Shown one piece after another: positions 7,458-18,811 of a stretch of DNA of 37,272 bases; positions within the stretch are counted from its first letter, which is position 1, and every line of letters starts with the position of its first letter. Both the position numbers and the translations under genes were made by a program. Origin of the DNA: an uncultured Pelagibacteraceae bacterium (GTDB taxonomy: Bacteria; Pseudomonadota; Alphaproteobacteria; Pelagibacterales; Pelagibacteraceae); contig CACNCN010000007.1 in the NCBI GenBank assembly GCA_902618975.1, positions 1-37,272 of the forward strand, given 5' to 3'. The notes beneath the pieces were generated by a model, which was given only the letters and a program-made list of their open reading frames with translations, was not told the origin of the DNA and did no database searches.

Positions 7458-7988
7458 ATGAAAAATTGGTATATTGTTCAATCTTATTCTAGTTTTGAGA
7501 ATAAAGTTGCGCAATTAATAAAAGATGAAGCTCAAAAAGCAAAGATTGCTGACAAAATCGAGGAAATTATTGTTCCTACACACGATATAACAGAAGTAAA
7601 AAGAGGTAAAAGAGTTCAAAGGAAAAAAAAATATTTTCCTGGATATGTTTTAATAAAAAGTGAAATGGATAATAATATATATCATATGATTAAAAATATT
7701 AAAAAGGTCAGCGGTTTCTTGGGTTCAAAAGGCACGCCAGTACCAGTTTCAGACAAAGAGATTGAAAAAATACTCGGTCAAATTAAAGATGGAGTCGTTC
7801 AACCAAAATCTAGCGTTGATTATAGTGTAGGTGAAAAGGTGCAAGTAATAGATGGACCTTTTGCATCTTTTAGTGGTCTTGTAGAGGATATAGATGAAAT
7901 TAAATCGAGATTAAAAGTTTCTGTATCTATTTTTGGAAGACCTACACCGGTAGATTTAGATTATAATCAAGTGGAGAAAATTAGCTAA
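7458..7988 (+). CDS. nusG: Transcription termination/antitermination protein NusG
   Basis: 176 aa, normal length. The NGN domain opens with [18 protein letters not shown] and contains the FPGYVLI segment that contacts RNA polymerase. The C-terminal KOW domain (about 122-176) has [23 protein letters not shown]. It binds RNA polymerase to suppress pausing and links it to Rho or to ribosomal protein S10. TAGGA at 7445-7449 is a plausible ribosome-binding site inside the end of secE. The final base of its TAA stop is the first base of the rplK ATG. Confidence 0.98.
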   Translation: MKNWYIVQSYSSFENKVAQLIKDEAQKAKIADKIEEIIVPTHDITEVKRGKRVQRKKKYFPGYVLIKSEMDNNIYHMIKNIKKVSGFLGSKGTPVPVSDKEIEKILGQIKDGVVQPKSSVDYSVGEKVQVIDGPFASFSGLVEDIDEIKSRLKVSVSIFGRPTPVDLDYNQVEKIS

Positions 7989-8416
7989 TGGCGAAAAAAG
8001 AAATAACAGGTTATGTAAAACTTCAGATAAATGGTGGGCAAGCAAATCCTGCGCCACCTGTTGGTCCCGCACTTGGACAAAGAGGGATTAATATAATGGA
8101 ATTTTGTAAAGCTTTTAATGAAAAGACAAAAAATTTTATGGGAAAGCCTGTGCCAGTAATAATTACTGTCTATAAAGATAAAAAATTTGATTTTGTAATA
8201 AAATCACCCCCCGCAAGTCACTTTATAAAAGAGGCAGTAAAGTTAAAAAGTGGATCAAAAGAACCAGGTAGAAATATCGTTGCTTCAATCACAAAAAAAC
8301 AAGTGGAAGAAATTGCCAAAAAAAAGATGGCTGATTTAAATGCTCACGACATTGATGAGGCTGCAAAAATAATCTCAGGCTCGGCAAGATCTATGGGTAT
8401 AGAGGTAAAGGAATAA
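7988..8416 (+). CDS. rplK: 50S ribosomal protein L11
   Basis: 142 aa, normal length. The N-terminal domain contains [27 protein letters not shown], the proline-rich hinge region that contacts 23S rRNA helices 43/44 and the factor-binding site. The C-terminal rRNA-binding domain contains [12 protein letters not shown]11 is part of the GTPase-associated centre. The stop overlaps the rplA start by one base (TAATG). In E. coli L1 represses the L11-L1 message; a matching L1 site was not recognised here. Confidence 0.98.
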   Translation: MAKKEITGYVKLQINGGQANPAPPVGPALGQRGINIMEFCKAFNEKTKNFMGKPVPVIITVYKDKKFDFVIKSPPASHFIKEAVKLKSGSKEPGRNIVASITKKQVEEIAKKKMADLNAHDIDEAAKIISGSARSMGIEVKE

Positions 8417-9102
8417 TGAGATCAAAAAGATTCAAATCTATTTTAGAAGCAAAAAATGAAAATACAGACACTTTTCAAATGTTGATTCCAATAATTAAAA
8501 AAAATTGCAATACAAAATTCGATGAATCAATAGATTTAAGTTTTCAAATTAATAATAAACAAAAAAAAAATGAAATAAACATTAGAACTGCAGTAAACTT
8601 ACCAAGTGGTACAGGAAAAAAAATTAAAATTGCAGTAGTTTGTGAAGATGAGAAAATCAGCAATGCAAAAGCTTCTGGTGCAGATATTGTTGGTGGTGAC
8701 GACTTAATTGAAAAAATAAAATCTGGAGATACTAACTTTGAAAAATTAATATGTACCCCTGGTATGATGATTAAGCTTTCAAAACTAGGAAAAATTCTTG
8801 GACCAAAAGGTCTTATGCCAAATCCGAAACTTGGAACTGTTAATGAAGATGTTGGTACAGCAGTTAAAAATGCTAAATCCGGTCAAGTGGAAATAAGAAA
8901 TGATAAAGATGGAAATATAGGTGTTAGCATAGGAAAAAAATCTTTTAGTGATGATAAATTAATAAAAAATTTTAATGCTATCATTGAAACATTAGAAAAA
9001 GAAAAAAGTAACAGCAACATAAAAGGTAATCTTATAAAAAGTTCTTTTATAACATCTACAATGGGCGTTTCTTACAAATTAAAAATTGAGAAGAATATTT
9101 AA
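8416..9102 (+). CDS. rplA: 50S ribosomal protein L1
   Basis: 228 aa, normal length (about 230). Core motifs are LPSGTGK, AGADIVGGDDLI-like text (ASGADIVGGDDLIEKI), and the L1 signature around GKILGPKGLMPNPKLGTV. It forms the L1 stalk that moves E-site tRNA. The N-terminal region, where the family reads 'YSLDEAIELVK', is more diverged (LEAKNENTDTFQMLIPIIKK). A 10-A tract at 8561-8570 lies in the coding sequence. It is sandwiched between rplK and rplJ with almost no spacer. Confidence 0.97.
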   Translation: MRSKRFKSILEAKNENTDTFQMLIPIIKKNCNTKFDESIDLSFQINNKQKKNEINIRTAVNLPSGTGKKIKIAVVCEDEKISNAKASGADIVGGDDLIEKIKSGDTNFEKLICTPGMMIKLSKLGKILGPKGLMPNPKLGTVNEDVGTAVKNAKSGQVEIRNDKDGNIGVSIGKKSFSDDKLIKNFNAIIETLEKEKSNSNIKGNLIKSSFITSTMGVSYKLKIEKNI

Positions 9103-9104
9103 TT

Positions 9105-9614
9105 ATGATGAGCAAAGAAAAAAAACAGGTTTATATCAATGAAATGAAATCACAATTTGATAAATCCGAGGCTGTAATAGTTGCTCATTATCAAGGACTG
9201 ACAGTATCTCAACTTGATGAATTAAGGTCTAAAATGCGAGAACATGGTATTCAATTCAAAATTACAAAGAATAGAATTACTAAATTAGCTATTGAACAAA
9301 CTAGATGTAAGGATCTATCAAATTTATTCAAAGGCCCTACCGCTGTAGCTCTATCGAAAGATGCAATTACTACCGCAAAAATATTAACTAAATTTTCAAA
9401 AGAAAATGACAATTTAAAAATACTTGGTGGAATCATGGGTGAGGATGTTTTAGATGTTATGGGTGTACAAAATGTTGCGACATTACCAACATTAGACGAA
9501 GCAAGGGCGAAAATAGTAGGTATTTTGAGATCTCCAGCACAGAAATTAGCAAGTATTTTTCTTGCACCAGGCTCAAAAATCGCTATTTTAGCGCTCGAAA
9601 AATCAAAAAAATAA
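9105..9614 (+). CDS. rplJ: 50S ribosomal protein L10
   Basis: 169 aa from the first ATG; a second ATG follows immediately at 9108, and either may be used. The N terminus MSKEKKQVYINEMKSQFDKSEAVIVAHYQGL fits the L10 start. TKNRITKLA and KGPTAVALS are conserved globular-domain segments; the C-terminal helix (about 133-169) is where L7/L12 dimers attach. It anchors the L7/L12 stalk. Only 2 nt separate it from rplA, so the long L10-binding leader that E. coli has before rplJ is missing. Confidence 0.97.
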   Translation: MMSKEKKQVYINEMKSQFDKSEAVIVAHYQGLTVSQLDELRSKMREHGIQFKITKNRITKLAIEQTRCKDLSNLFKGPTAVALSKDAITTAKILTKFSKENDNLKILGGIMGEDVLDVMGVQNVATLPTLDEARAKIVGILRSPAQKLASIFLAPGSKIAILALEKSKK

Positions 9615-9629
9615 CCAGGGCAAAATAAA

Positions 9630-10001
9630 ATGGCAGATTTAAATAAAATAATAGACGAATTATCAAGTTTGACCGTTGTTGAAGCAGCTGAACTTTCAAA
9701 ACAATTAGAGGAAAAATGGGGAGTAACAGCAGCAGCTGCAGTGGCAGCAGCACCGGTAGCAGGCGCTACAGCAGCACCAGCAGAGGAAAAAGATGAATTT
9801 ACTATTGTGCTTGCATCAGCAGGTGACAAAAAAATAAATGTAATAAAAGAAGTTAGAGCAGTTACATCTTTAGGTTTGAAAGAGGCAAAAGATCTTGTTG
9901 AGGGTGCACCGAAAGAAGTAAAAACGGGTGTGAAAAAACAAGAAGCTGAAGAAATAAAGAAAAAACTTGAAGCAGCAGGCGCTAAAGTAGAATTAAAGTA
10001 G
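9630..10001 (+). CDS. rplL: 50S ribosomal protein L7/L12
   Basis: 123 aa, normal length. The N-terminal dimerisation domain ([31 protein letters not shown], here about 2-32) is followed by an Ala/Pro-rich hinge (about 33-51) and the C-terminal domain with [24 protein letters not shown]. It recruits translation GTPases to the stalk. The higher GC content of the Ala-rich hinge (9727-9785) is a product of the protein sequence and does not point to transfer. A weak AGGG ribosome-binding site precedes the ATG. A terminator-like hairpin follows before rpoB. Confidence 0.98.
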   Translation: MADLNKIIDELSSLTVVEAAELSKQLEEKWGVTAAAAVAAAPVAGATAAPAEEKDEFTIVLASAGDKKINVIKEVRAVTSLGLKEAKDLVEGAPKEVKTGVKKQEAEEIKKKLEAAGAKVELK

Positions 10002-10017
10002 AATTAAAAAATTATAG

Positions 10018-10044
10018 ACTGATTTTAATTAAATTCAGTTTTTT
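10018..10044 (+). terminator. Terminator-like hairpin (attenuator) between rplL and rpoB
   Basis: ACTGA (10018-10022) pairs with TCAGT (10035-10039); after one mismatch, TTT/AAA (10024-10026/10031-10033) extends the stem around an AATT loop. The last stem T begins a run of six T (10039-10044), the form of an intrinsic terminator. It ends 2 nt before the rpoB ATG at 10047. Partial termination between rplL and rpoB is well known in E. coli and sets the excess of ribosomal proteins over polymerase. The stem is AT-rich and weak. Confidence 0.55.
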
Positions 10045-10046
10045 GT

Positions 10047-13000
10047 ATGCGATTATCTTTTACGGAAAAAAAAAATATCAGAAAAAACTTTGGTAAGTTA
10101 AAAGAGACTTTATCTATACCAAATTTAATTGAAGTTCAAAAAAATTCTTATAAAGACTTAACGGAAAATAAATTAAATGTTGAAAGTCATTTAGTTAAAG
10201 GTTTTGATAGAGTTTTTAAAAGCATATTTCCAATAGAGGATATTAACGATAAAGCTTCTTTAGAATATGTTTCCTATAGACTAGAAAAACCAAAATTCGA
10301 TGTAGAGGAATGCATAGCAAGGGGACTGACATATTCTGCTGCATTAAAATGTACACTTAGACTAGTAGTTTTTGATATAAACCAAGAAGAAAACACAAAA
10401 GATATTCTTTCAGCAAAGGAACAAGAAGTTTACATGGGCGAGGTTCCAATGATGACAAATAGTGGTACGTTTATTACAAATGGTGTTCAGAGAGTAGTAG
10501 TTAATCAAATGCATAGAAGCCCAGGCGTTTTTTTTGATCATGATAATGGAAAATCTCATGCAAGTGGTAAGTTATTATTTAATTGTAGAGTAATACCGAA
10601 TAGGGGATCGTGGCTTGATTTTGAATTTGATGTTAAAGATTTATTATATTTCAGAATAGATAGAAAAAAGAAATTACTCGTTTCAACATTACTTCAAGCA
10701 CTTGGTTTTACTAAAGCTGAAATAGTGAATGAGTTTTATGAAAAAGAAAAATGCACTTTTGTAAATTCAACTAATAAATGGAAAACAAAATTTGACCCAG
10801 AGAATTATAAATCAAAAAATTTTTCTGAAGAAATTATTGATGCTAAATCAAATAAAGTCATTCTTAAAGCTGGTGAAAAGATTAATTTTTTACAAGCGAA
10901 AAAACTTTTTAATGATGGCTTAAAAGAGGTTTTAGTTTCTTCTGATTATCTGCGTGGTAAATTTTTACATAAAGATTTAAAACTAGGAGAAGATGAATTT
11001 AAAATTGGAACTGAATTAAATGACACAATTATCCAAAAAATTTTAAATAATAAAGTTGAAAGTCTAGATTTAACTAAAACCAATACAATAAACAAGGGAC
11101 CTTATATATTACAAACTATAATAAATGATAAAAATGATAACAAGAATGATGCTATATCAGAAATATATAAAGTTTTAAGACCTGGAGAACCTCCAACAAT
11201 TGAAATTGCAACGCAAATATTCAATAATCTTTTCTTTAGCTCAGATAGATACGATTTATCTGATGTTGGTAGAGTAAAAATGAATTCAAGACTTGAGTTG
11301 AATTGTTCTGATAAAATAACAATACTCAGAAATGACGATATTTTAGCAATCATTAAAAAAATGCTCGATCTGCGTGATGGCAAAGATGATGTTGATGACA
11401 TAGATCACTTAGGAAACAGAAGGGTTAGATCAGTGGGAGAATTAGTAGAAAACCAAGCAAGGATAGGTGTTTATAGAATGGAAAGAGCAATTAAAGAAAA
11501 AATGACAACTCTTGATGTAGAGTCTGCTATGCCTCAAGATTTAATAAATGCTAAACCTTTAACAATATCTTTAAAAGATTTCTTTGCTACATCTCAATTA
11601 TCTCAATTTATGGATCAAACAAATCCACTTTCAGAGATTACCCATAAAAGAAGAGTTTCAGCTCTTGGACCGGGAGGGTTAACTAGAGAAAGAGCAGGAT
11701 TTGAAGTTCGGGATGTTCATCCAACCCATTATGGTAGAATCTGTCCGATTGAAACACCAGAAGGTCCAAATATTGGATTAATAAATAGTTTATCTACATA
11801 TTCAAAAATAAATAAGTATGGATTTATAGAAAGCCCTTATAAAAAAGTTGAAAACGGAATTGTTCAAGAAAAAATTGAATATTTATCTGCGATGGAGGAA
11901 ACAAAGTTTACTATTGCCCAAGCAAACTCTTTAATTGATAGCAAAGGCAAATTTTCTGAAGAACTGGTTTCATGTAGAAAGAACTTAGATTTTATTTTAT
12001 CTAAACCAGAAAACATTGATTACATTGATGTCTCTCCAAAACAATTAGTTTCAGTTGCAGCTTCTTTAATTCCTTTTTTAGAAAACGACGATGCAAACAG
12101 AGCTTTAATGGGATCAAATATGATGAGACAAGCAGTTCCTTTGTTAAAACCCGAGGCTCCACTTGTTGGAACAGGCATAGAAAGCGATGTAGCTTTGGAT
12201 TCAGGTGTAACAATAGTCGCGAAAAGAGATGGAGTGGTAGACAAAATAGACGGTAAAAGGATTGTTATAAAGGCCACAGATGATAAAGATTACACAAAAT
12301 CTGGAGTTGACATTTATAATTTACAAAAATTTAAAAGATCAAATCAAAATACATGTATAAATCAAAAACCCTTAGTAAGAGTAGGTGATGTAGTTAAATC
12401 TGGTGATATAATAGCAGATGGTCCCTCAACTAAAATTGGTGAATTAGCATTAGGTAAAAACGTTACTGTAGCATTTATGCCTTGGCAGGGTTATAATTTT
12501 GAGGATTCTATTTTAATTTCTGAGAGATGCGTAACAGATGATGTATTTACTTCAATACACATTGAGGAATATGAAGTTATGGCAAGAGACACAAAATTAG
12601 GTGAAGAAGATATTACAAGAGATATTCCCAATGTTAACGAAGAAGCTCTAAAAAATTTAGATGAGTCAGGTATTGTGTATATAGGTGCCGAGGTTAAACC
12701 TGGCGACATATTAGTCGGAAAAGTAACTCCAAAAGGAGATACAGCGTCAGGAGCAGAGGAGAAATTATTAAGATCAATATTTGGAGAAAAAGCAATTGAT
12801 GTAACTGATACTTCACTAAAAATGCCGAGTGGTAGCGGAGGTATAGTAGTTGATGTTAGAGTATTCAATCGTCATGGAATAGATAAAGATGAGAGATCTA
12901 TAACTATTGAAAGAGCTGAGATTGAAAGCGTACAGCAAGACAAAATTGTAGAAGAAGAAATTTTAGACAGAAGCATTAAACAAAGAGCAAGTCAAATCTT

Positions 13001-14129
13001 AACAAACACGAAATTACTTAAGGCTTACAAGGACTATAATGAAGGACATTTAATTACAGAGGAAGATATTTTTAAATTACTTATTTCTGATTTATTTAAA
13101 CTTCCATTTGAAGAAACAGCTAAAAATGATGCCATAACAAAACTACGTAATCAGTACGATCTAGCAAAAAACGATATACAAGAGAGATTTGAGGATAAAG
13201 TAAGAAAAATACAACAGGGAGACGATCTCTTACCAAGTGTTATGAAGATGGTAAAAGTTTTCGTCGCAATAAAAAGAAGATTAAGACCTGGAGATAAAAT
13301 GTCAGGTAGACACGGTAATAAAGGCGTAGTCAGTAAAATCGTTCCTGTTGAAGATATGCCATATCAAGAGAATGGCAAACCAGTAGATATAGTTTTAAAC
13401 CCTTTAGGAGTTCCGAGTAGAATGAATGTTGGCCAAATACTAGAAACCCACCTAGGTTGGGCTTGCACAGAGTTAGGCGATACAATAAAAAAAATTATTA
13501 ATCAAAATAATAAAAAAATTGAAAAATCAGAGAAGATCATGAATGTATTAAAGTCGGTATATGGAACTGATGTCTTAAATAATAAAATTGATAAGTTAGA
13601 TAAAAATGAGTTTGTAGACCTATGCTCAAATATTCAAAATGGGATTCCAATAGCAACACCAGTTTTTGATGGCGCAAAAGAGAAGGATGTTACAGATATG
13701 TTAGAGTTGTCAAAACTTCCAAAATCTGGGCAAACTTTTTTATGGGATGGTAGAACAGGTGAAAAGTTTGATAGAGCAGTAACAGTTGGTACTATTTATA
13801 TGTTAAAATTACACCACTTAGTTGAGGATAAAATTCATGCAAGGTCTACAGGACCGTATAGTTTGGTAACTCAACAACCATTAGGAGGGAAAGCCCAATT
13901 AGGAGGACAAAGATTTGGTGAAATGGAAGTTTGGGCTTTGGAAGCTTATGGAGCTTCATACACACTTCAAGAAATATTAACTGTAAAATCAGATGATGTT
14001 GCAGGTAGGGTGAAAGTATATGAAACAATTGTTAAAGGTGAAGAAAATTTTGAGTCAGGAATTCCCGAGTCATTTAATGTACTAGTTAAAGAAATTAAAT
14101 CTTTAGCTTTAAATGTTGAGTTAAATTAA
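10047..14129 (+). CDS. rpoB: DNA-directed RNA polymerase subunit beta
   Basis: 1360 aa, full length for an alphaproteobacterial beta subunit. The rifampicin pocket reads [21 protein letters not shown] (from S516), with the Gln, Asp, His, Arg and Ser residues of the sensitive type; the second Asn of the E. coli QNN is a Thr here. [32 protein letters not shown] and the C-terminal [18 protein letters not shown] are intact. It forms half of the polymerase active centre. No Shine-Dalgarno is visible: the bases before the ATG are the terminator-like T-run. A 10-A tract lies at 10066-10075, seven codons into the gene. Five nt separate it from rpoC. Confidence 0.99.
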   Translation: MRLSFTEKKNIRKNFGKLKETLSIPNLIEVQKNSYKDLTENKLNVESHLVKGFDRVFKSIFPIEDINDKASLEYVSYRLEKPKFDVEECIARGLTYSAALKCTLRLVVFDINQEENTKDILSAKEQEVYMGEVPMMTNSGTFITNGVQRVVVNQMHRSPGVFFDHDNGKSHASGKLLFNCRVIPNRGSWLDFEFDVKDLLYFRIDRKKKLLVSTLLQALGFTKAEIVNEFYEKEKCTFVNSTNKWKTKFDPENYKSKNFSEEIIDAKSNKVILKAGEKINFLQAKKLFNDGLKEVLVSSDYLRGKFLHKDLKLGEDEFKIGTELNDTIIQKILNNKVESLDLTKTNTINKGPYILQTIINDKNDNKNDAISEIYKVLRPGEPPTIEIATQIFNNLFFSSDRYDLSDVGRVKMNSRLELNCSDKITILRNDDILAIIKKMLDLRDGKDDVDDIDHLGNRRVRSVGELVENQARIGVYRMERAIKEKMTTLDVESAMPQDLINAKPLTISLKDFFATSQLSQFMDQTNPLSEITHKRRVSALGPGGLTRERAGFEVRDVHPTHYGRICPIETPEGPNIGLINSLSTYSKINKYGFIESPYKKVENGIVQEKIEYLSAMEETKFTIAQANSLIDSKGKFSEELVSCRKNLDFILSKPENIDYIDVSPKQLVSVAASLIPFLENDDANRALMGSNMMRQAVPLLKPEAPLVGTGIESDVALDSGVTIVAKRDGVVDKIDGKRIVIKATDDKDYTKSGVDIYNLQKFKRSNQNTCINQKPLVRVGDVVKSGDIIADGPSTKIGELALGKNVTVAFMPWQGYNFEDSILISERCVTDDVFTSIHIEEYEVMARDTKLGEEDITRDIPNVNEEALKNLDESGIVYIGAEVKPGDILVGKVTPKGDTASGAEEKLLRSIFGEKAIDVTDTSLKMPSGSGGIVVDVRVFNRHGIDKDERSITIERAEIESVQQDKIVEEEILDRSIKQRASQILTNTKLLKAYKDYNEGHLITEEDIFKLLISDLFKLPFEETAKNDAITKLRNQYDLAKNDIQERFEDKVRKIQQGDDLLPSVMKMVKVFVAIKRRLRPGDKMSGRHGNKGVVSKIVPVEDMPYQENGKPVDIVLNPLGVPSRMNVGQILETHLGWACTELGDTIKKIINQNNKKIEKSEKIMNVLKSVYGTDVLNNKIDKLDKNEFVDLCSNIQNGIPIATPVFDGAKEKDVTDMLELSKLPKSGQTFLWDGRTGEKFDRAVTVGTIYMLKLHHLVEDKIHARSTGPYSLVTQQPLGGKAQLGGQRFGEMEVWALEAYGASYTLQEILTVKSDDVAGRVKVYETIVKGEENFESGIPESFNVLVKEIKSLALNVELN

Positions 14130-14134
14130 TTTTT

Positions 14135-17100
14135 ATGAGCAAAGAAATAACAGATTTATTTAAAAATACAGAGATTTCAGATACACAAAATTTTAATAGT
14201 ATTAAAATTACACTTGCTAGCCCTGAAAAAATTAAATCATGGACATATGGTGAAATAAAAAAACCTGAAACTATTAATTATAGAACTTTTAGACCTGAAA
14301 AAGACGGTCTATTTTGCGCAAGAATTTTTGGACCAATAAAAGATTATGAGTGTTTGTGTGGAAAATACAAACGAATGAAATTTAGAGGTATAATTTGTGA
14401 AAAATGTGGTGTTGAAGTAACAAAGTCAAATGTAAGAAGAGAAAGAATGGGCCATATAAATTTAGCCACACCAGTTGCGCATATCTGGTTTTTAAAATCT
14501 TTACCTAGCAGAATTTCTTTAGCAATAGATATGAAATTAAAAGAGGTTGAAAGAGTACTTTATTTTGAAAACTTTATTGTTATTGAACCAGGATTAACAG
14601 GTTTAAAAAAGAATCAATTACTTGGAGAAGAAGAACTAATTAAATACCAAGATCAATATGGTGAAGAGTCCTTCACAGCTGGCATTGGGGCAGAGGCAAT
14701 TTTAGAGATACTAAAATCTATAAATTTAGAGGAAGAGAAAATTAAATTAAATCAGGCAATAAAAGAAACTAAATCCAAAGTAGCTGAAGAAAGATCCATA
14801 AAGAGATTAAAGTTGATCGAGTCTTTTTTAGAAACGGGAAATAAACCTGAGTGGATGATACTGACTACTGTTCCAGTTATTCCTCCCGAATTAAGACCAT
14901 TAGTTCCACTTGATGGAGGTCGTTTTGCAACATCAGATCTTAACGATTTATACAGAAGAGTAATAAATAGAAATAACAGATTGAAAAGATTAATGGATCT
15001 AAAAGCCCCTGATATTATTGTTAGAAACGAAAAAAGAATGCTTCAAGAGTCAGTTGATGCTTTATTTGACAACGGTAGAAGAGGACGTGTCATCACTGGA
15101 ACTGGTAAGAGACCACTTAAATCTTTAGCAGAAATGCTAAAAGGTAAACAAGGTAGATTTAGACAAAACTTACTTGGAAAAAGAGTAGATTACTCAGGAA
15201 GGTCAGTTATTGTAGTAGGACCAGATTTAAAATTACATGAGTGTGGGTTGCCAAAAAAAATGGCTTTAGAACTATTCAAACCCTTCCTTTATGCCAGATT
15301 AAATAAATTAGGTTTGGCTTCAACAATTAAACAAGCAAAAAAATTTGTAGAAAGAGAGAGACCTGAGGTGTGGGACGCTCTTGAGTTAATTGTTCGAGAA
15401 CACCCAATTCTTCTAAATAGGGCACCAACACTTCATAGACTCGGTGTTCAGGCCTTTGAACCTAAGTTAATAGAGGGAGATGCAATAGAACTACACCCAT
15501 TAACATGTGCTGCGTTTAATGCTGATTTTGATGGCGATCAAATGGCTGTTCATATACCTTTAAGTTTGGAAGCACAGTTAGAGGCAAGAGTTTTAATGAT
15601 GTCCACAAATAACATATTAAGTCCATCTAATGGGAAACCTATAATAGTCCCAAGTCAAGACATGATTTTGGGAATTTATTATCTTTCTCAGCAACCATAT
15701 CAAGAGGAAAGAGTCGAAGGTTATTTTGTAAATACCTCCGAAATAGAGCACGGTTTAGAAACAGGTCAAATAAAAGTTCATTCTAGAATTGTTTCTAGAT
15801 TCGAAACATTAGATGAAAAAGGTAACAAAAAATTTGAAAAACACATTAGTACAGCAGGTCGTTTTTTACTGGCAAGTTTGTTACCGAAAAATATTAATAA
15901 TAAATTTTCACTCGTAGATAGACTGTTACCAAAAAAAATTGTGTCTGAGATAATTGACCATGTATTTAGATTTTCAGGTCAAAAAAATACTGTAATATTT
16001 TGCGATAAGTTAAAAGATTTAGGATTTAAGCATGCTTTTAAAGCAGGAATTTCCTTTGGAAAAGATGATTTAATTATCCCAGATAATAAAGAACAATTAA
16101 TTGATGAAACTAAAAAACTTATTAAAGATTACGAAAATCAATACTCAGAGGGATTAATAACACGAGGTGAAAGATACAACAAAGTAGTCGATGCATGGTC
16201 TAAGTGTACAGATAAAGTTGCATCTGAAATGATGAAAAAAATTTCTGCAACAGAAGCTACTAAAGATGGTTTAAAAATTAACTCAGTGTTTATGATGGCA
16301 GATAGTGGTGCGAGAGGATCAGCTGCCCAGATGAAGCAGTTAGCTGGTATGAGGGGATTAATAGCTAAACCATCAGGAGAAATTATTGAGTCGCCTATAA
16401 CATCGAATTTTAAAGAAGGACTGACAGCTTTAGAATATTTTAACTCAACTCACGGTGCAAGAAAAGGTTTGGCAGATACAGCATTAAAAACTGCAAATTC
16501 AGGTTATTTAACTAGAAGGTTATGTGATGTGGCTCAAGATTTGACTGTAACAAAAAAGGAGTGTGATAAGCCTGGTCACATTAAACTCTCAGAAATAATA
16601 GAGGGAGGAAATGTTATAGTAAGTTTATCGGAAAGAGCTCTTGGAAGAGTTGTTGCTTTAGATGTAAAAAATCCAATAAGTGGCGAAATTATAATTAAAC
16701 AAAACAACATAATTGATGAAGCAGTATGTGAAAAAATTGATGCTGCAGGCGTTAAAATTATAAATGTATATTCTGTCATAACATGTAGTTCTAGAGAAGG
16801 TGTGTGTGCCAGATGTTATGGTAGAGATTTATCTAGGGGAAAAATTGTTCATGTGGGCGAAGCTATCGGTATGATTTCAGCTCAGTCAATAGGAGAACCG
16901 GGTACACAACTTACAATGAGAACTTTTCACGTTGGTGGTACTGCATCAATTAAACAAGAGTCTCAAATTGTAACAAAAACAGATGGTATACTAAAAATTA
17001 TAAATACAAATTTAATCGAAGATTCGAAAAAAAATCTTGTTGTTATGGGAAGAAATACTCAATTATCCTTAGAAGACGACAATGGTTTGCAAAAAGCTGT

Positions 17101-18298
17101 TTATAAAGTGCCATATGGCTCTAAACTTTTCTTTCAAAACGGCGACAAAATAAAATCTAATTCAAAAATATGTGAGTGGGATCCATATACTACACCTGTC
17201 ATTGCTGAAACGAGTGGTATAGTTAATTATGTTGATTTAACCGATGGTGTTTCTTTGGCAGAAACAACAGATGATGCAACAGGTATAGCAACAAAAACTG
17301 TTATAGATTGGAAAACACAGTCTAAAAATACAGATTTAAAACCTAGAATTACACTAAGAGATGATAAGGGAAATGTAATTAAGAAGGCAGATGATAACGA
17401 AGCCAGATACTATCTTGTTCCAGACTCAATTTTATCAGTTAAAGATGGTCAGAAAATTTATGCTGGAGATGTTATAGCGAGATTACCTAAAGAAACTTCT
17501 AAAACAAAAGATATTACAGGAGGTTTACCAAGAGTAGCTGAATTATTTGAAGCAAGAAAAGCTAAAGATAGCGCAATCATTGCAGAAAATGATGGAAAAG
17601 TTTTATTTGGTAAAGAAGTTAGAGGAAAGCAACGTGTAACAATAGAGTCAGAAAATGGTGAGACATCTTCTTATTTAATCCCTAAAGGAAAACATATAAA
17701 TTTTAATCAGGGTGAAAAAATTAAAAAAGGTGAGTATTTATTAGATGGCCAACCTTTGCCTCACGATATTTTAAGAATATTAGGAATTGAAGAATTAACA
17801 GAGTATTTTGTTAACCAAGTCCAAGAAGTTTATAGACTTCAAGGTGTAATAATAAACGATAAACATATTGAAGTCATTCTAAGACAGATGTTAAAGAAAA
17901 TCGAAATTAAAGTATCAGGAGACTCAAATTTATTACCAGGTGAAATAATTGACAGAATTAAATTTTTAGAGATCAATGAAAAACTTAAGGCTGAAAATAA
18001 AAAAGAGGCTATTGGAGAAAGAGTACTGATGGGTATTACAAAAGCTTCTTTGCAGACCGAGTCTTTTATATCTGCTGCTTCTTTTCAAGAAACTACTAGA
18101 GTATTAACAGATGCAGCCATAAAAGGGAAAGTAGATAAGCTAACAGGTCTAAAAGAAAATGTGATCGTTGGAAGACTAGTGCCAGCCGGAACCGGTTCTA
18201 TTAAAAATTTGTGGAATAAAAAAGCTGTGTTAGATGATGAGAAATTCTTGGCTAATCAGGAAGCAGAAGAGACAAAAAGCGATCAAATAAACCAATAA
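14135..18298 (+). CDS. rpoC: DNA-directed RNA polymerase subunit beta'
   Basis: 1387 aa, full length. The N-terminal zinc site is C73-L-C75 and C88-E-K-C91. The catalytic Mg motif NADFDGD is at 462-468. The bridge/trigger region includes [22 protein letters not shown]. The second zinc site uses Cys in TVTKKEC and in [33 protein letters not shown] and the C-terminal [16 protein letters not shown] are conserved. It ends with an acidic, Gln-rich tail (about 1370-1387). It follows rpoB at 5 nt, and the 139-bp spacer after it is the largest in this stretch, marking a transcriptional boundary. Confidence 0.99.
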   Translation: MSKEITDLFKNTEISDTQNFNSIKITLASPEKIKSWTYGEIKKPETINYRTFRPEKDGLFCARIFGPIKDYECLCGKYKRMKFRGIICEKCGVEVTKSNVRRERMGHINLATPVAHIWFLKSLPSRISLAIDMKLKEVERVLYFENFIVIEPGLTGLKKNQLLGEEELIKYQDQYGEESFTAGIGAEAILEILKSINLEEEKIKLNQAIKETKSKVAEERSIKRLKLIESFLETGNKPEWMILTTVPVIPPELRPLVPLDGGRFATSDLNDLYRRVINRNNRLKRLMDLKAPDIIVRNEKRMLQESVDALFDNGRRGRVITGTGKRPLKSLAEMLKGKQGRFRQNLLGKRVDYSGRSVIVVGPDLKLHECGLPKKMALELFKPFLYARLNKLGLASTIKQAKKFVERERPEVWDALELIVREHPILLNRAPTLHRLGVQAFEPKLIEGDAIELHPLTCAAFNADFDGDQMAVHIPLSLEAQLEARVLMMSTNNILSPSNGKPIIVPSQDMILGIYYLSQQPYQEERVEGYFVNTSEIEHGLETGQIKVHSRIVSRFETLDEKGNKKFEKHISTAGRFLLASLLPKNINNKFSLVDRLLPKKIVSEIIDHVFRFSGQKNTVIFCDKLKDLGFKHAFKAGISFGKDDLIIPDNKEQLIDETKKLIKDYENQYSEGLITRGERYNKVVDAWSKCTDKVASEMMKKISATEATKDGLKINSVFMMADSGARGSAAQMKQLAGMRGLIAKPSGEIIESPITSNFKEGLTALEYFNSTHGARKGLADTALKTANSGYLTRRLCDVAQDLTVTKKECDKPGHIKLSEIIEGGNVIVSLSERALGRVVALDVKNPISGEIIIKQNNIIDEAVCEKIDAAGVKIINVYSVITCSSREGVCARCYGRDLSRGKIVHVGEAIGMISAQSIGEPGTQLTMRTFHVGGTASIKQESQIVTKTDGILKIINTNLIEDSKKNLVVMGRNTQLSLEDDNGLQKAVYKVPYGSKLFFQNGDKIKSNSKICEWDPYTTPVIAETSGIVNYVDLTDGVSLAETTDDATGIATKTVIDWKTQSKNTDLKPRITLRDDKGNVIKKADDNEARYYLVPDSILSVKDGQKIYAGDVIARLPKETSKTKDITGGLPRVAELFEARKAKDSAIIAENDGKVLFGKEVRGKQRVTIESENGETSSYLIPKGKHINFNQGEKIKKGEYLLDGQPLPHDILRILGIEELTEYFVNQVQEVYRLQGVIINDKHIEVILRQMLKKIEIKVSGDSNLLPGEIIDRIKFLEINEKLKAENKKEAIGERVLMGITKASLQTESFISAASFQETTRVLTDAAIKGKVDKLTGLKENVIVGRLVPAGTGSIKNLWNKKAVLDDEKFLANQEAEETKSDQINQ

Positions 18299-18327
18299 AA
18301 TTAAGGTTTTTATACTTTTATAATAAA

Positions 18328-18355
18328 TTGACAAATACATTTTCTATAGTATTTT
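18328..18355 (+). promoter_or_regulatory. Candidate promoter for the rpsL (str) operon
   Basis: In the spacer 18299-18437, a perfect -35 hexamer TTGACA lies at 18328-18333, with TATTTT at 18350-18355 (16-bp spacing) as the best -10; TATAGT at 18345 is a better hexamer but too close. A second -35-like TTGACG at 18354-18359 could drive a start further down with TAGTAC at 18378. Which one is used cannot be told from sequence, but the spacer is the natural place for a promoter after rpoC. Confidence 0.45.
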
Positions 18356-18377
18356 GACGATATTTTTGGTTGGAATG

Positions 18378-18393
18378 TAGTACCAATGTACTA
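18378..18393 (+). other. Palindrome in the rpsL leader
   Basis: TAGTAC (18378-18383), loop CAAT, GTACTA (18388-18393) is a perfect 6-bp inverted repeat. A further GTACCA, matching 18380-18385, recurs at 18407-18412. It lies 45-60 nt before the rpsL start and would be in the leader RNA if transcription begins near 18362. It may be an RNA hairpin for feedback control or a protein-binding operator; no T-tract follows, so it is not a terminator. Confidence 0.4.
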
Positions 18394-18437
18394 AACGCTG
18401 CCATTTGTACCAGTTAATTTTTTCCAAAAATAATATT

Positions 18438-18809
18438 ATGCCAACAATAAACCAGTTATTAAAAAAAAAGAGAATTAGACCTAAATCAAGGGACAAAGTT
18501 CCTGCTTTAGAAAAATCTCCTCAAAAAAGAGGTGTATGCGTAAAAGTTTATACAACAACTCCTAAAAAACCAAATTCTGCTCTCCGAAAAGTAGCTAGGG
18601 TAAGGTTGTCCAATGGATACGAGGTTACATCATACATACCTGGTGAAGGACACAATCTTCAAGAACACTCAGTAGTTCTTATACGAGGTGGTCGTGTAAA
18701 AGATTTACCAGGTGTTAGATACCACATATTAAGAGGTAATTTGGATACACAAGGCGTAACTGCCAGAAAACAACAAAGATCCAAGTATGGAGCGAAAAAG
18801 GGTAAATAA
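18438..18809 (+). CDS. rpsL: 30S ribosomal protein S12
   Basis: 123 aa from ATG at 18438, which gives the canonical N terminus [12 protein letters not shown]; an upstream in-frame codon at 18405 would add 11 unrelated residues and is rejected. [20 protein letters not shown] holds the Lys linked to streptomycin response in other bacteria (wild type here), and [12 protein letters not shown] holds the Asp that is methylthiolated by RimO. S12 sits at the decoding centre. It is the first gene of the str cluster and is 2 nt from rpsG. Confidence 0.98.
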   Translation: MPTINQLLKKKRIRPKSRDKVPALEKSPQKRGVCVKVYTTTPKKPNSALRKVARVRLSNGYEVTSYIPGEGHNLQEHSVVLIRGGRVKDLPGVRYHILRGNLDTQGVTARKQQRSKYGAKKGK

Positions 18810-18811
18810 AA

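Noticed and set aside
9727..9785. GC-richer patch as a sign of transfer
   Set aside because: It encodes the Ala-rich hinge of L7/L12, whose codons are GC-rich by nature.
9251..9829. Long minus-strand open frame opposite rplJ and rplL
   Set aside because: It mirrors the Ala-rich hinge of L7/L12 and other codons of two certain genes, has no recognisable motif and no ribosome-binding site.
18405..18437. Upstream in-frame start for rpsL
   Set aside because: The added 11 residues are not found in S12, whose conserved start MPTINQL is at 18438.
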